Below, piece after piece: positions 35,170 to 43,498 of a stretch of 64,000 nt of DNA. The stretch is from NCBI GenBank assembly GCA_965231165.1, contig OZ246421.1, forward strand, positions 1,364,001 through 1,428,000. Reading direction: 5' to 3'. A model generated the notes under the pieces. It had not been told where the DNA came from and searched no databases. It saw nothing but the letters and a program-made list of their open reading frames with translations. Within the stretch, counting starts at the first letter, position 1, and each line of letters begins with the position of its first letter. Made by a program: the position numbers and the translations under genes. Source of the stretch: Micavibrio_C sp965231165. GTDB lineage: Bacteria; Pseudomonadota; Alphaproteobacteria; Micavibrionales; Micavibrionaceae.

Positions 35170-36831
35170 TTAAGAACCCGTTTCCAACAATCTTTCAGCA
35201 GCGGCGCGGGCTTCGGCGGTGATTTCGGCGCCGGAGAGCATGCGGGCGATTTCTTCGCGGCGGTCATTCATGGCCTGTAACGGCAGCACTGTGGTTTTGA
35301 CATCCTTCTGCCCGCCCTTCATCACGATAAAATGCGCGCCTGCGCGGGCGGCCACCTGCGGCGAGTGCGTAACGACCAGTATCTGGCGGCTGAGTGCCAG
35401 ACGCGCCAGACGTTCGCCCACCGCCGCTGCCGTGCCGCCGCCGATGCCGCTATCGACCTCATCGAAGACAAGCGTTTGTGCCGCGCCCACTTCGGCCATG
35501 ACGACTTTCAGCGCCAGCATAAAGCGCGACATTTCACCGCCCGAGGCAATCTTGTTCAAGGGGCCGGGATTGCTGCCCGGATTGGTGGCCACCAGAAACT
35601 GGATTTGGTCCATGCCTGCCGGACCCCAGTCATTTTCATCCAGCGTTTCAACACGTGTCTCAAAACGCGCCTTGTCCAGCTTCAGCGGCGGCAATTCCTG
35701 CGCCACCAGCTTATCGAGCTTCGCGGCAGTGTCTTTGCGTTTTTTGCTGATGGCGCGGGCCTCGGCTTCGTAAGCTTTACGCGCCTCAATCACTTTATGG
35801 CCGAGCGCGGCCAGTTGATCGTCCTGTTTGTCGATCAGGTTCAGTTCATCGCGCATCTTGTCGGCCAGTGCCGCCAGATCATCGGGCTTGCAGTGATGCT
35901 TGCGGGCCATGCCGCGCAGGGCATAGAGACGATCTTCGATAACTTCGAGCGACATCTCACCATCCTCCATGCGGCTGATAGCGGATTGCACGTCGGCGAC
36001 AGCGGCCTGTAACTCATCCCCCGCACGATCAAGCGCCGCCAAGGCGGGCGACAAATCCGATCCCGCTTTATCGAGAATACGACCCAGCGTGCGTGAGGCT
36101 TTACCCACGGACATTTCCGCCCCGGTATCGCCGCCAATGGCATCCCATGCGTCCTGCAAAGCTTCCAGCACCTGCCCACGATGTTTCAGGCCTTCGCGGC
36201 GGATCAGTAATTGTTCTTCCTCACCGCTTTCAGGGGCGAGATCATCCAGTTCCTTGACCGCGTGGCGCAGATACTCTTCATCGGCTTTGGCCTTTTCCAT
36301 CGCGGCGCGGGCGTCCGCCAGAGCCTGCCCGGCAATGCGCCAGGCGTCCCAGAGCTTGCCGATTTTACGCGCATCGATCCCGGCATATTCATCCAGCAAT
36401 ACGCGGTGTGTGCGCGGATCGAGCAGGCCTTGGGTATCGAACTGGCCGTGTATTTCGACGAGCAGATCGCCCGCCTGTTTCAATGTCCCTATGCTGACCG
36501 GCTGATCGTTGATGAAGGCGCGGCTGCGGCCATCGGTACCGACGATCCGGCGCAGCACAATGGTGCGGTCGCTTTCAAAGCCCTGCTCTTTCAGCAATGC
36601 ATGTAAGGGATGATTAGCAGGGCAATCATATTCAGCCGTCACTTGTGCCTGATCAGCCCCTTTACGCACAAGGCCGCTGTCGGAACGTCCGCCCAACGCC
36701 AGCCCCAATGAATCAAGAAGAATGGATTTACCGGCACCGGTTTCGCCGGTAAGCGCACAAAAGCCCGGCGAGAATTCGACCGTCAGCTGATCGACCAGAA
36801 CAACATTGCGAATGTGCAGTGTGCGCAGCAT
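35170..36831 (-). CDS. recN: DNA repair protein RecN
   Basis: 553 residues, SMC-like: N-terminal Walker A GETGAGKS, two long coiled-coil arms (about 150-370), C-terminal GEMSRFMLALK signature and Walker B TLVFDEVDSGIGG. RecN acts in double-strand-break repair by recombination. Placed 18 nt after bamD and directly before ligA, an order common in alphaproteobacteria. Confidence 0.97.
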   Translation of the reverse strand: MLRTLHIRNVVLVDQLTVEFSPGFCALTGETGAGKSILLDSLGLALGGRSDSGLVRKGADQAQVTAEYDCPANHPLHALLKEQGFESDRTIVLRRIVGTDGRSRAFINDQPVSIGTLKQAGDLLVEIHGQFDTQGLLDPRTHRVLLDEYAGIDARKIGKLWDAWRIAGQALADARAAMEKAKADEEYLRHAVKELDDLAPESGEEEQLLIRREGLKHRGQVLEALQDAWDAIGGDTGAEMSVGKASRTLGRILDKAGSDLSPALAALDRAGDELQAAVADVQSAISRMEDGEMSLEVIEDRLYALRGMARKHHCKPDDLAALADKMRDELNLIDKQDDQLAALGHKVIEARKAYEAEARAISKKRKDTAAKLDKLVAQELPPLKLDKARFETRVETLDENDWGPAGMDQIQFLVATNPGSNPGPLNKIASGGEMSRFMLALKVVMAEVGAAQTLVFDEVDSGIGGGTAAAVGERLARLALSRQILVVTHSPQVAARAGAHFIVMKGGQKDVKTTVLPLQAMNDRREEIARMLSGAEITAEARAAAERLLETGS

Positions 36832-36849
36832 AACAACACCGCCCCGCCT

Positions 36850-37680
36850 TTATTCCGGTTTAAACAGTGAATCGACGGTTTTATCGACCCATGAACGGTT
36901 TTCAATGATTTTCTGGCGCAGTTCGGGCGTCAGCAATTTGAAACTGTCCTCATACCACGGGCTGCCCGGATAGTTGTGTCCCAGTACCGCCGCCACGCGG
37001 CTGGCCTCACCCTGCAAGCCGAGCGTCATATAAATTTCGACAAGGCGGTGCAAAGCTTCAGGGACGTGGGTAGTGGTCTGGTAATTTTTGACCACACTTA
37101 AGAACCGGTTCATCGCGGCGTTGGTTTGGCCTGCTTTCAGATAGTAACGGCCAATCTCCATTTCCTTGCCCGCCAGATGGTCGCGGGTCAGATCGCGCTT
37201 CAGCGTGGCATCACGGGCGTAACGGCTATCAGGATAACGGCCGATCAGCGTGTCGAGCGAGTCGAGCGCCATCTTCGTCATTTCCTGATCGCGGGCGACA
37301 TCGGAAATTTGTTCATAGAAACACAGCGCCTTCAGATAAAGCGCGTAATCGGTGCTGGGGTTGCCGGGGTGCAATTCCATGAAACGGTCGAGCGCCAGCA
37401 GCGCTTCATCGTAGCGTGTCTTTTTATAGTAAGAGAATGCCGCCATCAGTTCGGCCTGCGTGGCCCATTGCGAATAGGGGTGCTGACGCTCGACTTCCTC
37501 GAACAACCGCGCGGCTTCGTTATATTCACCGCGATCAAGGGAGTCTGCCGCCTGATTATAGAGCGACTCCACGGGGCGATCTGCTTCCAGCTTTTGTTTT
37601 TCGGCGGACGAGCCACAACCCGCAAGTGCGACGACGCTGCCCATAACGGAAACCAGAAGGTATTTTTTGATGTCTTTCAT
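36850..37680 (-). CDS. bamD: Outer-membrane assembly lipoprotein BamD
   Basis: A 276-residue lipoprotein: signal peptide ending LAGC (lipid-modified Cys), then about five TPR-like repeats (ADSLDRGEYNEAARLFEEVERQHPYSQWA and following). BamD is an essential part of the Bam complex that inserts beta-barrel proteins. The start at ATG 37680 is fixed by the lipoprotein signal; the frame stays open 168 nt upstream but that part overlaps the end of the queuosine-salvage gene and is not credible. Confidence 0.95.
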   Translation of the reverse strand: MKDIKKYLLVSVMGSVVALAGCGSSAEKQKLEADRPVESLYNQAADSLDRGEYNEAARLFEEVERQHPYSQWATQAELMAAFSYYKKTRYDEALLALDRFMELHPGNPSTDYALYLKALCFYEQISDVARDQEMTKMALDSLDTLIGRYPDSRYARDATLKRDLTRDHLAGKEMEIGRYYLKAGQTNAAMNRFLSVVKNYQTTTHVPEALHRLVEIYMTLGLQGEASRVAAVLGHNYPGSPWYEDSFKLLTPELRQKIIENRSWVDKTVDSLFKPE

Positions 37681-37775
37681 GGCCCCAGAATAGCGCTTTC
37701 CCGGCATTCTGAAAAGGGGAACAGGCACCGGAATCCCCCGAAGAATCCCCAGATTTCTCCCGTATTCTAAGTATT

Positions 37776-38762
37776 TTAGTAGAAAGTGGAGCGTGTACAG
37801 TGGCGAGGCTGGTCGGTATAACAAGCATCCTCGGCAGCACGGTGCCATAGCACACGATCAATCGCGATAGCGTTCACACCCTTGATGGCCGCCAGACGTT
37901 CGGCGACATAACCGGTGCAGGCACGAATTTCTATTTCCTCGGGGGAACCGCTGATCAGTTCCTGTCCGGATTCAATCGTCTGCGCCAGTTCAGGGGCATA
38001 ACGCAGCAGCCCGTCCGTGCGCATGACACACGGTACGTCATTGTCAGTCAGCACAGTCACCTGATCGATATCCGAAAATAAGGTGATGCCCATATGACGA
38101 AACGCGTCATGCAGGTCTGCCGCAGCACTTTGCGCCCGCTTGAATAAGGGGATGTCTTTACCATCATAGCTATGAACATCGTAGAATTGCGGCAGATCGG
38201 AAAGCTGGCGAATGATATTTGCAGCCTTGCCGTTGGCCGACTCAACAAAAGAAAAAAAGGAACCGTTATATTGCCGAGCAATTAAAGTACCAATATCGTT
38301 CAGCCCCTGCGTAAAAATTCTTGCCAGTTCCTGACCATAAGGCTCCGGCGGCAATGCAAACAAGGTCGCCACTTCCCCGTCTTTAATACGGCTTAAATAA
38401 TCGGCATTGACGCCGCCTTGCTCGAAGCGCTTTTTCAGCCGTGTGGCCAAAGTGAAATAAATACCGTTATCAACCATTGTCCAGCCTTCACGCACCAGAT
38501 GCGGCTGATAACCGGAACCGAAATTCACGGCATCTAGTGTCAGCACATAAGCGGCAGTACTCTCGGGTGTGCCAATGAAGTGATGATCGGCATCAAAATT
38601 CATCACCGGATGACGCAGGGGCAAGGCATGAGCGTAAGCTTCCAGAGCGGCCGCATCGATTATGACATGGCGCGCGCGCGCCGCGACAAAGGCAAAACCC
38701 GCACGGATCTCATCAAAAATGGACAGGTTGTTTTCAGGATTACGCAGCATCATGGGCGGCAT
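37776..38762 (-). CDS. Queuosine-salvage family protein (DUF2419, queuosine 5'-phosphate N-glycosylase-like)
   Basis: 328 residues matching the Q-salvage family in its key places: STAAYVLTLDAVNFGSGYQPHL near residues 68-90, the central VMRTDGLLRYAPELA, and EEIEIRACTGYVAERL followed by INAIAIDRVLW-like sequence (VNAIAIDRVLWHRA). Family members release queuine from queuosine 5'-phosphate so that it can be reused in tRNA. It lies between lpxC (41 nt) and bamD, in an otherwise conserved envelope/repair order, and looks like an insertion. Recognition is from memory of the family; substrate is inferred. Confidence 0.72.
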   Translation of the reverse strand: MPPMMLRNPENNLSIFDEIRAGFAFVAARARHVIIDAAALEAYAHALPLRHPVMNFDADHHFIGTPESTAAYVLTLDAVNFGSGYQPHLVREGWTMVDNGIYFTLATRLKKRFEQGGVNADYLSRIKDGEVATLFALPPEPYGQELARIFTQGLNDIGTLIARQYNGSFFSFVESANGKAANIIRQLSDLPQFYDVHSYDGKDIPLFKRAQSAAADLHDAFRHMGITLFSDIDQVTVLTDNDVPCVMRTDGLLRYAPELAQTIESGQELISGSPEEIEIRACTGYVAERLAAIKGVNAIAIDRVLWHRAAEDACYTDQPRHCTRSTFY

Positions 38763-38803
38763 AAAAGCCGATCACAGGTCAAAAAGTCAAGAAAAACTGC
38801 CTG

Positions 38804-39730
38804 TTAAGCCAGCGCCACGGTCGGCGGCTCGCCATTTCCGGCAATATGGCTAAATGTGGCTTCCGGGTCGTCCATATACAGATCGACCGGCATCCATGCG
38901 CCTTCGGTGCTGAACAGCTTGTGCAGAATTTTGTTGTTCATGTCGTGACCGGCGCGGAAACCTTCGTAAGCGCCGATGATCGGGCCGCCCGCGAGGAACA
39001 AATCACCCACCGCATCCAGCAATTTGTGACGGATGAATTCATTGTGGAAGCGCAGGCCGTCCTTGTTCATCACACGGCCTTCATCAAGGACGATCGCGTT
39101 ATCGAGCGAACCGCCACGGGCCAGTCCGGCGGCGCGCATGGCTTCGACATCTTTGAGGAAACCAAAGGTACGGGCTTCGGCCAGATCATGGCGGAAATTG
39201 CCGTTCACGAGACGTGTTTCAAAATATTGTTTACCGATGACCGCGTTGGCGAATTCAATCTGGCCGCCGAAGACACTGCCCTGTGCCGGGGACAAACGCA
39301 CACGCTTGCCATTCTCCTCAACGATAATTTCTTTCAGGACTTTAATGCCACGACGCGGTGCGGCGAGGGCTGCCGTGCCGACTTCATCAATGCGCGCCAC
39401 GAACGGGGCCGCACTGCCATCCATCACCGGCACTTCCGGGCCATCAAGCGTAATGCGCACGTTATCGACACCGCAGCCGCGCAGCGCGGCCATCAGATGT
39501 TCGATGGTACCAACGGTCACTTTATCCTGATTGCCGATCATCGTGCACAGACGTGTGTCGACGACATTATTCCACAGCGCGGGCACAACATTGTCACGGT
39601 CAGCCACATCGGTGCGCACAAACACGATGCCCTGATCGGCAAGCGCCGGGGACAGAGTCATCGTCACAGTCTGGCCGCTATGCAGGCCGACGCCCTGGAA
39701 TGTGATCTCTGATTTCAGTGTATGTTGCAT
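38804..39730 (-). CDS. lpxC: UDP-3-O-acyl-N-acetylglucosamine deacetylase LpxC
   Basis: 308 residues with the zinc and catalytic residues in place: Glu77-His78 (TIEHLMAAL), His235 and Asp239 (RHKLLDAVGD), and His262 (GHDMNN). LpxC performs the committed step of lipid A synthesis in the cytoplasm. Located downstream of ftsZ as in many alphaproteobacteria, but here separated from it by an unknown gene and two terminators, so it should have its own promoter in 39731-39902. Confidence 0.97.
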   Translation of the reverse strand: MQHTLKSEITFQGVGLHSGQTVTMTLSPALADQGIVFVRTDVADRDNVVPALWNNVVDTRLCTMIGNQDKVTVGTIEHLMAALRGCGVDNVRITLDGPEVPVMDGSAAPFVARIDEVGTAALAAPRRGIKVLKEIIVEENGKRVRLSPAQGSVFGGQIEFANAVIGKQYFETRLVNGNFRHDLAEARTFGFLKDVEAMRAAGLARGGSLDNAIVLDEGRVMNKDGLRFHNEFIRHKLLDAVGDLFLAGGPIIGAYEGFRAGHDMNNKILHKLFSTEGAWMPVDLYMDDPEATFSHIAGNGEPPTVALA

Positions 39731-39902
39731 TATACGCGCGTACGCCTTTTATTAGCTGATTCTAATTCTGTCTCCTTAATATAGGGGCAGGCATTTTCCT
39801 AAACAAATCACGCTTTATTGCGCCGTGTTACAATGCACAAACCTTAAATTATCATTACAAAACAACGACTTGGCATCGCGCCTCCTCGGTGAAAATGCCG
39901 AT

Positions 39903-39930
39903 AAAAAGAGCCTCCGCAGGGGAGGCTCTT
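39903..39930 (-). terminator. Terminator of the unknown gene at 39948-40853
   Basis: On the minus strand AAGAGCCTCC pairs with GGAGGCTCTT around CCTGC, followed by TTTAT. It begins 18 nt after the stop codon. Confidence 0.9.
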
Positions 39931-39947
39931 CATTAAGCAACCATGTC

Positions 39948-40853
39948 TTAGACATTGGGGCACAGTGCCGGTGCAACGGATGGCCGCTTGGCGTCGTTAT
40001 CCGGCCCCTCATTTTTGCCCAGCCCCAGCGCCTGCATGATCATGGCGATAAAGAAAGTGAATATTTTGAGCATGCTGCTTTCACCGTCTGCGGCCATACC
40101 AAAAATATCCCGCAGGCTAGAATCTTTCTTATGCTCTTCGTCAGCCTTCACGGAAGAAGCGGTCGCGGGAGCCGATAGTTCAGGCCATATCTGCGTCAGG
40201 CCGTTCATCAGGAGATCCTGTTCGCCGAAAAATCTGCTGGCCACCGGGTGCTTATCCGGATTGTTAATAATATCGACCAAAGCTGTTTTTACATCATCAC
40301 GACTGACCTGACTGCCTTCCAGCGGAATGACCTGCGCGCCTTTGACGATGTCATCAATCAGGGAATTGGCGAGATATTTATCGGCGGCGTTTCTGTCTCC
40401 CTTAAACAGATCATCAGCAATTGCCGTTCTGACAGCCTGTTTAGCGCCCAATGACACCATATTATCCGGCAAAAGCTGGAATTCCACGGCGGCGCGCTTG
40501 CCTGTCATGATAGCCTCCACGCCTTCCTTCTGCTGCATTCTTTGTTCAACATAGAGGTTCTGCGTACCTTTTCTGAACGTCCTGCTGACGTCCACAATAT
40601 AGCCCGCTGTTTCCATGGCGCTTTCGATTTCTTCGGGGCTGGCGCCTTCCTTGATCTTGTCTTTCAGATACCCCACCGTCGTTTTGAAAGCGGCATAAGA
40701 GAGTGCGCCATCATTTTCATGATCAATAACGGCAGCCGCCACAGGTGCCCCTGCGATAACGGCGCCCGTGGTTACACTTCGCCCTATTGTCATGGGCGCA
40801 TTCCACATGCGACTTGCTAGCTGGAAAGCCTTGCCCAGTAAAACTACAGCCAT
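39948..40853 (-). CDS. Unknown protein between ftsZ and lpxC
   Basis: 301 residues, no family recognised. A hydrophobic segment lies near 28-44 (SVTTGAVIAGAPVAAAVI) and a second near the C-terminus (MLKIFTFFIAMIMQALGLG); between them is a mostly helical soluble region with many Lys, Asp and Glu. The start ATG 40853 has GGTGTGAGA-type ribosome site; the frame extends 60 nt upstream without one. It is bounded on both sides by strong terminators, so it is an independent transcription unit inserted in the conserved ftsZ-lpxC order. It may be membrane-associated. Confidence 0.65.
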   Translation of the reverse strand: MAVVLLGKAFQLASRMWNAPMTIGRSVTTGAVIAGAPVAAAVIDHENDGALSYAAFKTTVGYLKDKIKEGASPEEIESAMETAGYIVDVSRTFRKGTQNLYVEQRMQQKEGVEAIMTGKRAAVEFQLLPDNMVSLGAKQAVRTAIADDLFKGDRNAADKYLANSLIDDIVKGAQVIPLEGSQVSRDDVKTALVDIINNPDKHPVASRFFGEQDLLMNGLTQIWPELSAPATASSVKADEEHKKDSSLRDIFGMAADGESSMLKIFTFFIAMIMQALGLGKNEGPDNDAKRPSVAPALCPNV

Positions 40854-40973
40854 TCTCACACCTTCATCATGTTTATTGTTGTCAGCTCTTATTGGCCTTG
40901 AAATTACATACATTTTACCCGATCATGCCCACATTATGCAAATACAATGCGGTACTGCTAATCTGTTGATAGC

Positions 40974-41006
40974 ACATAAAAAAAGGAGCTCCACGAAGGA
41001 GCTCCC
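40974..41006 (-). terminator. Terminator of ftsZ
   Basis: On the minus strand GGAGCTCC-TTCGT-GGAGCTCC (both arms self-complementary, paired as a stem) is followed by TTTTTTT. It begins 28 nt after the ftsZ stop and ends the division cluster transcript. Confidence 0.9.
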
Positions 41007-41033
41007 TTAAAGTTGTCAGCCGTCCGTCAACGG

Positions 41034-42905
41034 CTAGTTGGCTTGGCGACGGAGAAAAGCCGGAATATCCAGTTCGTCGTCGGTGGGTTCCGCAGGGCGG
41101 GTCGCCGAGGGCGCTTCGATATTCAGGCTTCCCTGAAGCGGACGTTGTGACGCCCGCAAACCGGTTTCAACAGAAGAAGAAACAGAATTCGATTCATCAA
41201 GCATTCCATCATCGCCATGGCCCTGATGGCGGAGCTGGCTGGTGAAACGTTCAAAAATCGAAGGGCCGCGTTTTCTCGGCGCGCTGGCCGCACCGGGAAC
41301 CGGCGGACGTAATGTGTAGCCTTGCGCGGATGATGCATAGCCTTGAGCAGATTGTTCCGCGGGCGCGGCACGGGACGCTGCCAGCCCAGGGAATTGCGGG
41401 CCATAGCCGGACATCATACCGTCACGGCTGCGGCTTTCCGGTGGTACTTCCACCGGTTGCGGCGGGATAAAGGCGTTGTTATACACCGTCCCGCGTACGG
41501 ATTGAGATGCGACTTCTTGCGTCCCACCCTGCGCTACGTACATAGACGCAGGGGCGGAAGCCGCTTCATGCTTTTTTACAGCGGCCTCATACGGCGTCTG
41601 TGCATATTCCTGCTGCTCGAACAGATCGCCACCGGCGACTTCGACATTAGGATCCACACGACGCGCCGTGGCCACCGCCGGTGCCGCATAAGTCTGCACC
41701 GGGGCACGTGTTGCCATCGTCGCGGCAGAACGCGCCACCGTCATGCCTTGCGGCACGGCAGGCTGATAGTTACGGGCATAAGCGGATATAGCGGGCTCTT
41801 CCATGGAAGCCTGCATCGTTGCCTGTGCCGCCGTCTGGGGCTGGGCACGTTCAACGCGGCGCTCCACATGTTGTTGCTGCGCGGTCACGGCATTGATAAT
41901 GTGCGGGCCAAAATTGCCTTTCGACTTTTTGACTTCCGCCGCATCGATGCCTGTGGCCACGATGGATACGCGCATAACGCCTTCCATCGCCGGATTATAG
42001 GTAGAACCGAAGATGATATTGGCATTCGGATCCACTTCATCACGGATGCGATTGCAAGCCTCGTCGATTTCGAACAGGGTCAGATCGCTGCCGCCGGTGA
42101 CATTAATGATGACAGCGCGCGCGCCCTTCATCGAAACATCATCCAGCAACGGATTATTGATGGCCTTCTCAGCCGCCTCAATCGCACGGCCGTCACCAGT
42201 GGCTTCACCGGCGCCCATCATTGCCTTACCCATCTCCTGCATAACAGAACGGATATCAGCAAAGTCGAGGTTAACCTCGCCCGGCATGACCATCAGATCG
42301 GTCACGCCGCGCACGGCAGCCTGCAACACGCTGTCGGCCATACGGAAGGCTTCGGCGAATGTTGTTTTTTCGTTCGCGACGCGGAACAGGTTCTGGTTCG
42401 GAATGACGATCAGCGTATCGACATATTGCTGCATCTCTTCGATGCCCGATTCCGCCATGCGCATCCGGGTCGTTCCTTCGAAGTGGAACGGCTTGGTGAC
42501 AACACCGACGGTCAGAACACCTTTTTCGCGGCAAGCGCGGGCAATCACCGGCGCTGCCCCTGTGCCCGTACCACCGCCCATACCGGCCGTGATAAAGACC
42601 ATGTTGGCACCCTCAAGGTGACGCATCACGTCATCAAGGGATTCCTCGGCAGCGGAACGACCGACTTCAGGACGGGCACCGGCACCAAGGCCGCCTGTCA
42701 CTGTGACGCCGAGCTGAACGCGGGTCTCGCACAGGCTGCCTTCAATGGCTTGCGCATCGGTATTGCAGATTACGAATTCGCAACCTTCAAGCCCGGCGCT
42801 GATCATATTATTGACGGCGTTACCGCCTGCGCCACCGACGCCTACGACTGCTATTCTAGGGGACAATTTTTGCACCTCTTTGTGCTGAATTCTGACGTTA
42901 ATCAT
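41034..42905 (-). CDS. ftsZ: Cell-division tubulin homologue FtsZ, long-linker form
   Basis: 623 residues. GTPase core about 15-335 with the tubulin signature GGGTGTG (110-116), FEGTTRMR, and the T7 loop NLDFADI (212-218) that activates the neighbouring subunit. A Gln/Ala/Pro-rich linker of about 265 residues follows, then the conserved C-terminal peptide DELDIPAFLRRQAN that binds FtsA and other partners. The linker makes it longer than Caulobacter FtsZ (508) and similar in design to the long rhizobial type. GGAGGA lies 10 nt before the ATG. The upstream 593-nt gap carries many GANTC sites. Confidence 0.98.
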   Translation of the reverse strand: MINVRIQHKEVQKLSPRIAVVGVGGAGGNAVNNMISAGLEGCEFVICNTDAQAIEGSLCETRVQLGVTVTGGLGAGARPEVGRSAAEESLDDVMRHLEGANMVFITAGMGGGTGTGAAPVIARACREKGVLTVGVVTKPFHFEGTTRMRMAESGIEEMQQYVDTLIVIPNQNLFRVANEKTTFAEAFRMADSVLQAAVRGVTDLMVMPGEVNLDFADIRSVMQEMGKAMMGAGEATGDGRAIEAAEKAINNPLLDDVSMKGARAVIINVTGGSDLTLFEIDEACNRIRDEVDPNANIIFGSTYNPAMEGVMRVSIVATGIDAAEVKKSKGNFGPHIINAVTAQQQHVERRVERAQPQTAAQATMQASMEEPAISAYARNYQPAVPQGMTVARSAATMATRAPVQTYAAPAVATARRVDPNVEVAGGDLFEQQEYAQTPYEAAVKKHEAASAPASMYVAQGGTQEVASQSVRGTVYNNAFIPPQPVEVPPESRSRDGMMSGYGPQFPGLAASRAAPAEQSAQGYASSAQGYTLRPPVPGAASAPRKRGPSIFERFTSQLRHQGHGDDGMLDESNSVSSSVETGLRASQRPLQGSLNIEAPSATRPAEPTDDELDIPAFLRRQAN

Positions 42906-42911
42906 GGCGGG

Positions 42912-43300
42912 GATTCCTCCATTGGCTTGTTCTCCTTGTGATTCTATCTCTGTTCATTGATTTTTATGAAGTGGCGAAACTTGATGTTTTGCTCGTTTAT
43001 CAGTGATTTACGCATGTTTTGAGCACTCTATATCTGGAATCTAAAAGTGAATGAACCGCGCTAAGTGATTCATCCGACTCAGGTTTACGGAGTGTGGCAA
43101 AGGGCTTTTGATTCGTGAAGAGTCACTGGCGAGAAACCTGTGGATAAACACGGCTTTCACCCGCTAATGTTCTGTTGACAATGGATTTTGCACTTTTCCG
43201 GCTTGTTGACAGTCCGGTGCAAAACTGAGTCATAAGTGAATTAGATTCGGGAAACCGCTGAAATGACTCAGGTTTTCGCGGTTACAGGCGAAAACGAATC
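42912..43300. promoter_or_regulatory. Cluster of eleven GANTC sites upstream of ftsZ
   Basis: GANTC occurs at 42912, 42940, 43037, 43067, 43076, 43110, 43120, 43227, 43244, 43265 and 43296. GANTC is the target of the alphaproteobacterial cell-cycle methylase CcrM; about 1.5 would be expected by chance in 389 nt. In Caulobacter, ftsZ transcription depends on CcrM methylation and GcrA, so a methylation-controlled promoter is likely here. Confidence 0.7.
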
Positions 43301-43339
43301 AAAATCGGATACTGAGAAAAATTTAATTAAGAAATTTCA

Positions 43340-43477
43340 CCACAGCGATCACAGCGTTTATCTTTTCAAACTGTCATCCTGAGCGAAGCGAAGTATCTCA
43401 TCTTTTAACCAAGCGGAGATCCTTCGGGCTAAAGCCCTCAGGATAACAAGTGATGATAGGCGCTGTGCCCGCTGTGG
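43340..43477. repeat. Composite palindromic element A (ftsA-ftsZ gap)
   Basis: The outer inverted arms CCACAGCGATCACAGCG (43340) and its near complement ending CCGCTGTGG (43477) enclose an inner inverted pair (TCATCCTGAGCGAAGCGAAG at about 43375 and the ATCCTTCGGGC...CTCAGGAT unit ending near 43445). The same outer arm design is found at 47725-47875. Confidence 0.8.
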
Positions 43478-43498
43478 TAAAAAAGACCTTGGAAACTT

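Larger units (their letters stand above)
42906..43498. other. Long ftsA-ftsZ intergenic region
   Basis: 593 nt without a gene. The ftsZ-proximal part (42912-43300) contains eleven GANTC sites; the ftsA-proximal part (43340-43477) is a composite palindromic element. Two TTGACA hexamers at 43175 and 43206 face away from ftsZ. The length implies that ftsZ is driven by its own promoter(s) here. Confidence 0.6.

Noticed and set aside
41343..42941. Long plus-strand open frame of 532 codons
   Set aside because: Antisense of ftsZ; composition rich in His, Arg and Cys, no ribosome site, no recognisable domain.
43175..43211. Two TTGACA hexamers as promoters
   Set aside because: They face the plus strand where no gene follows for several kilobases, and lack matching -10 elements.
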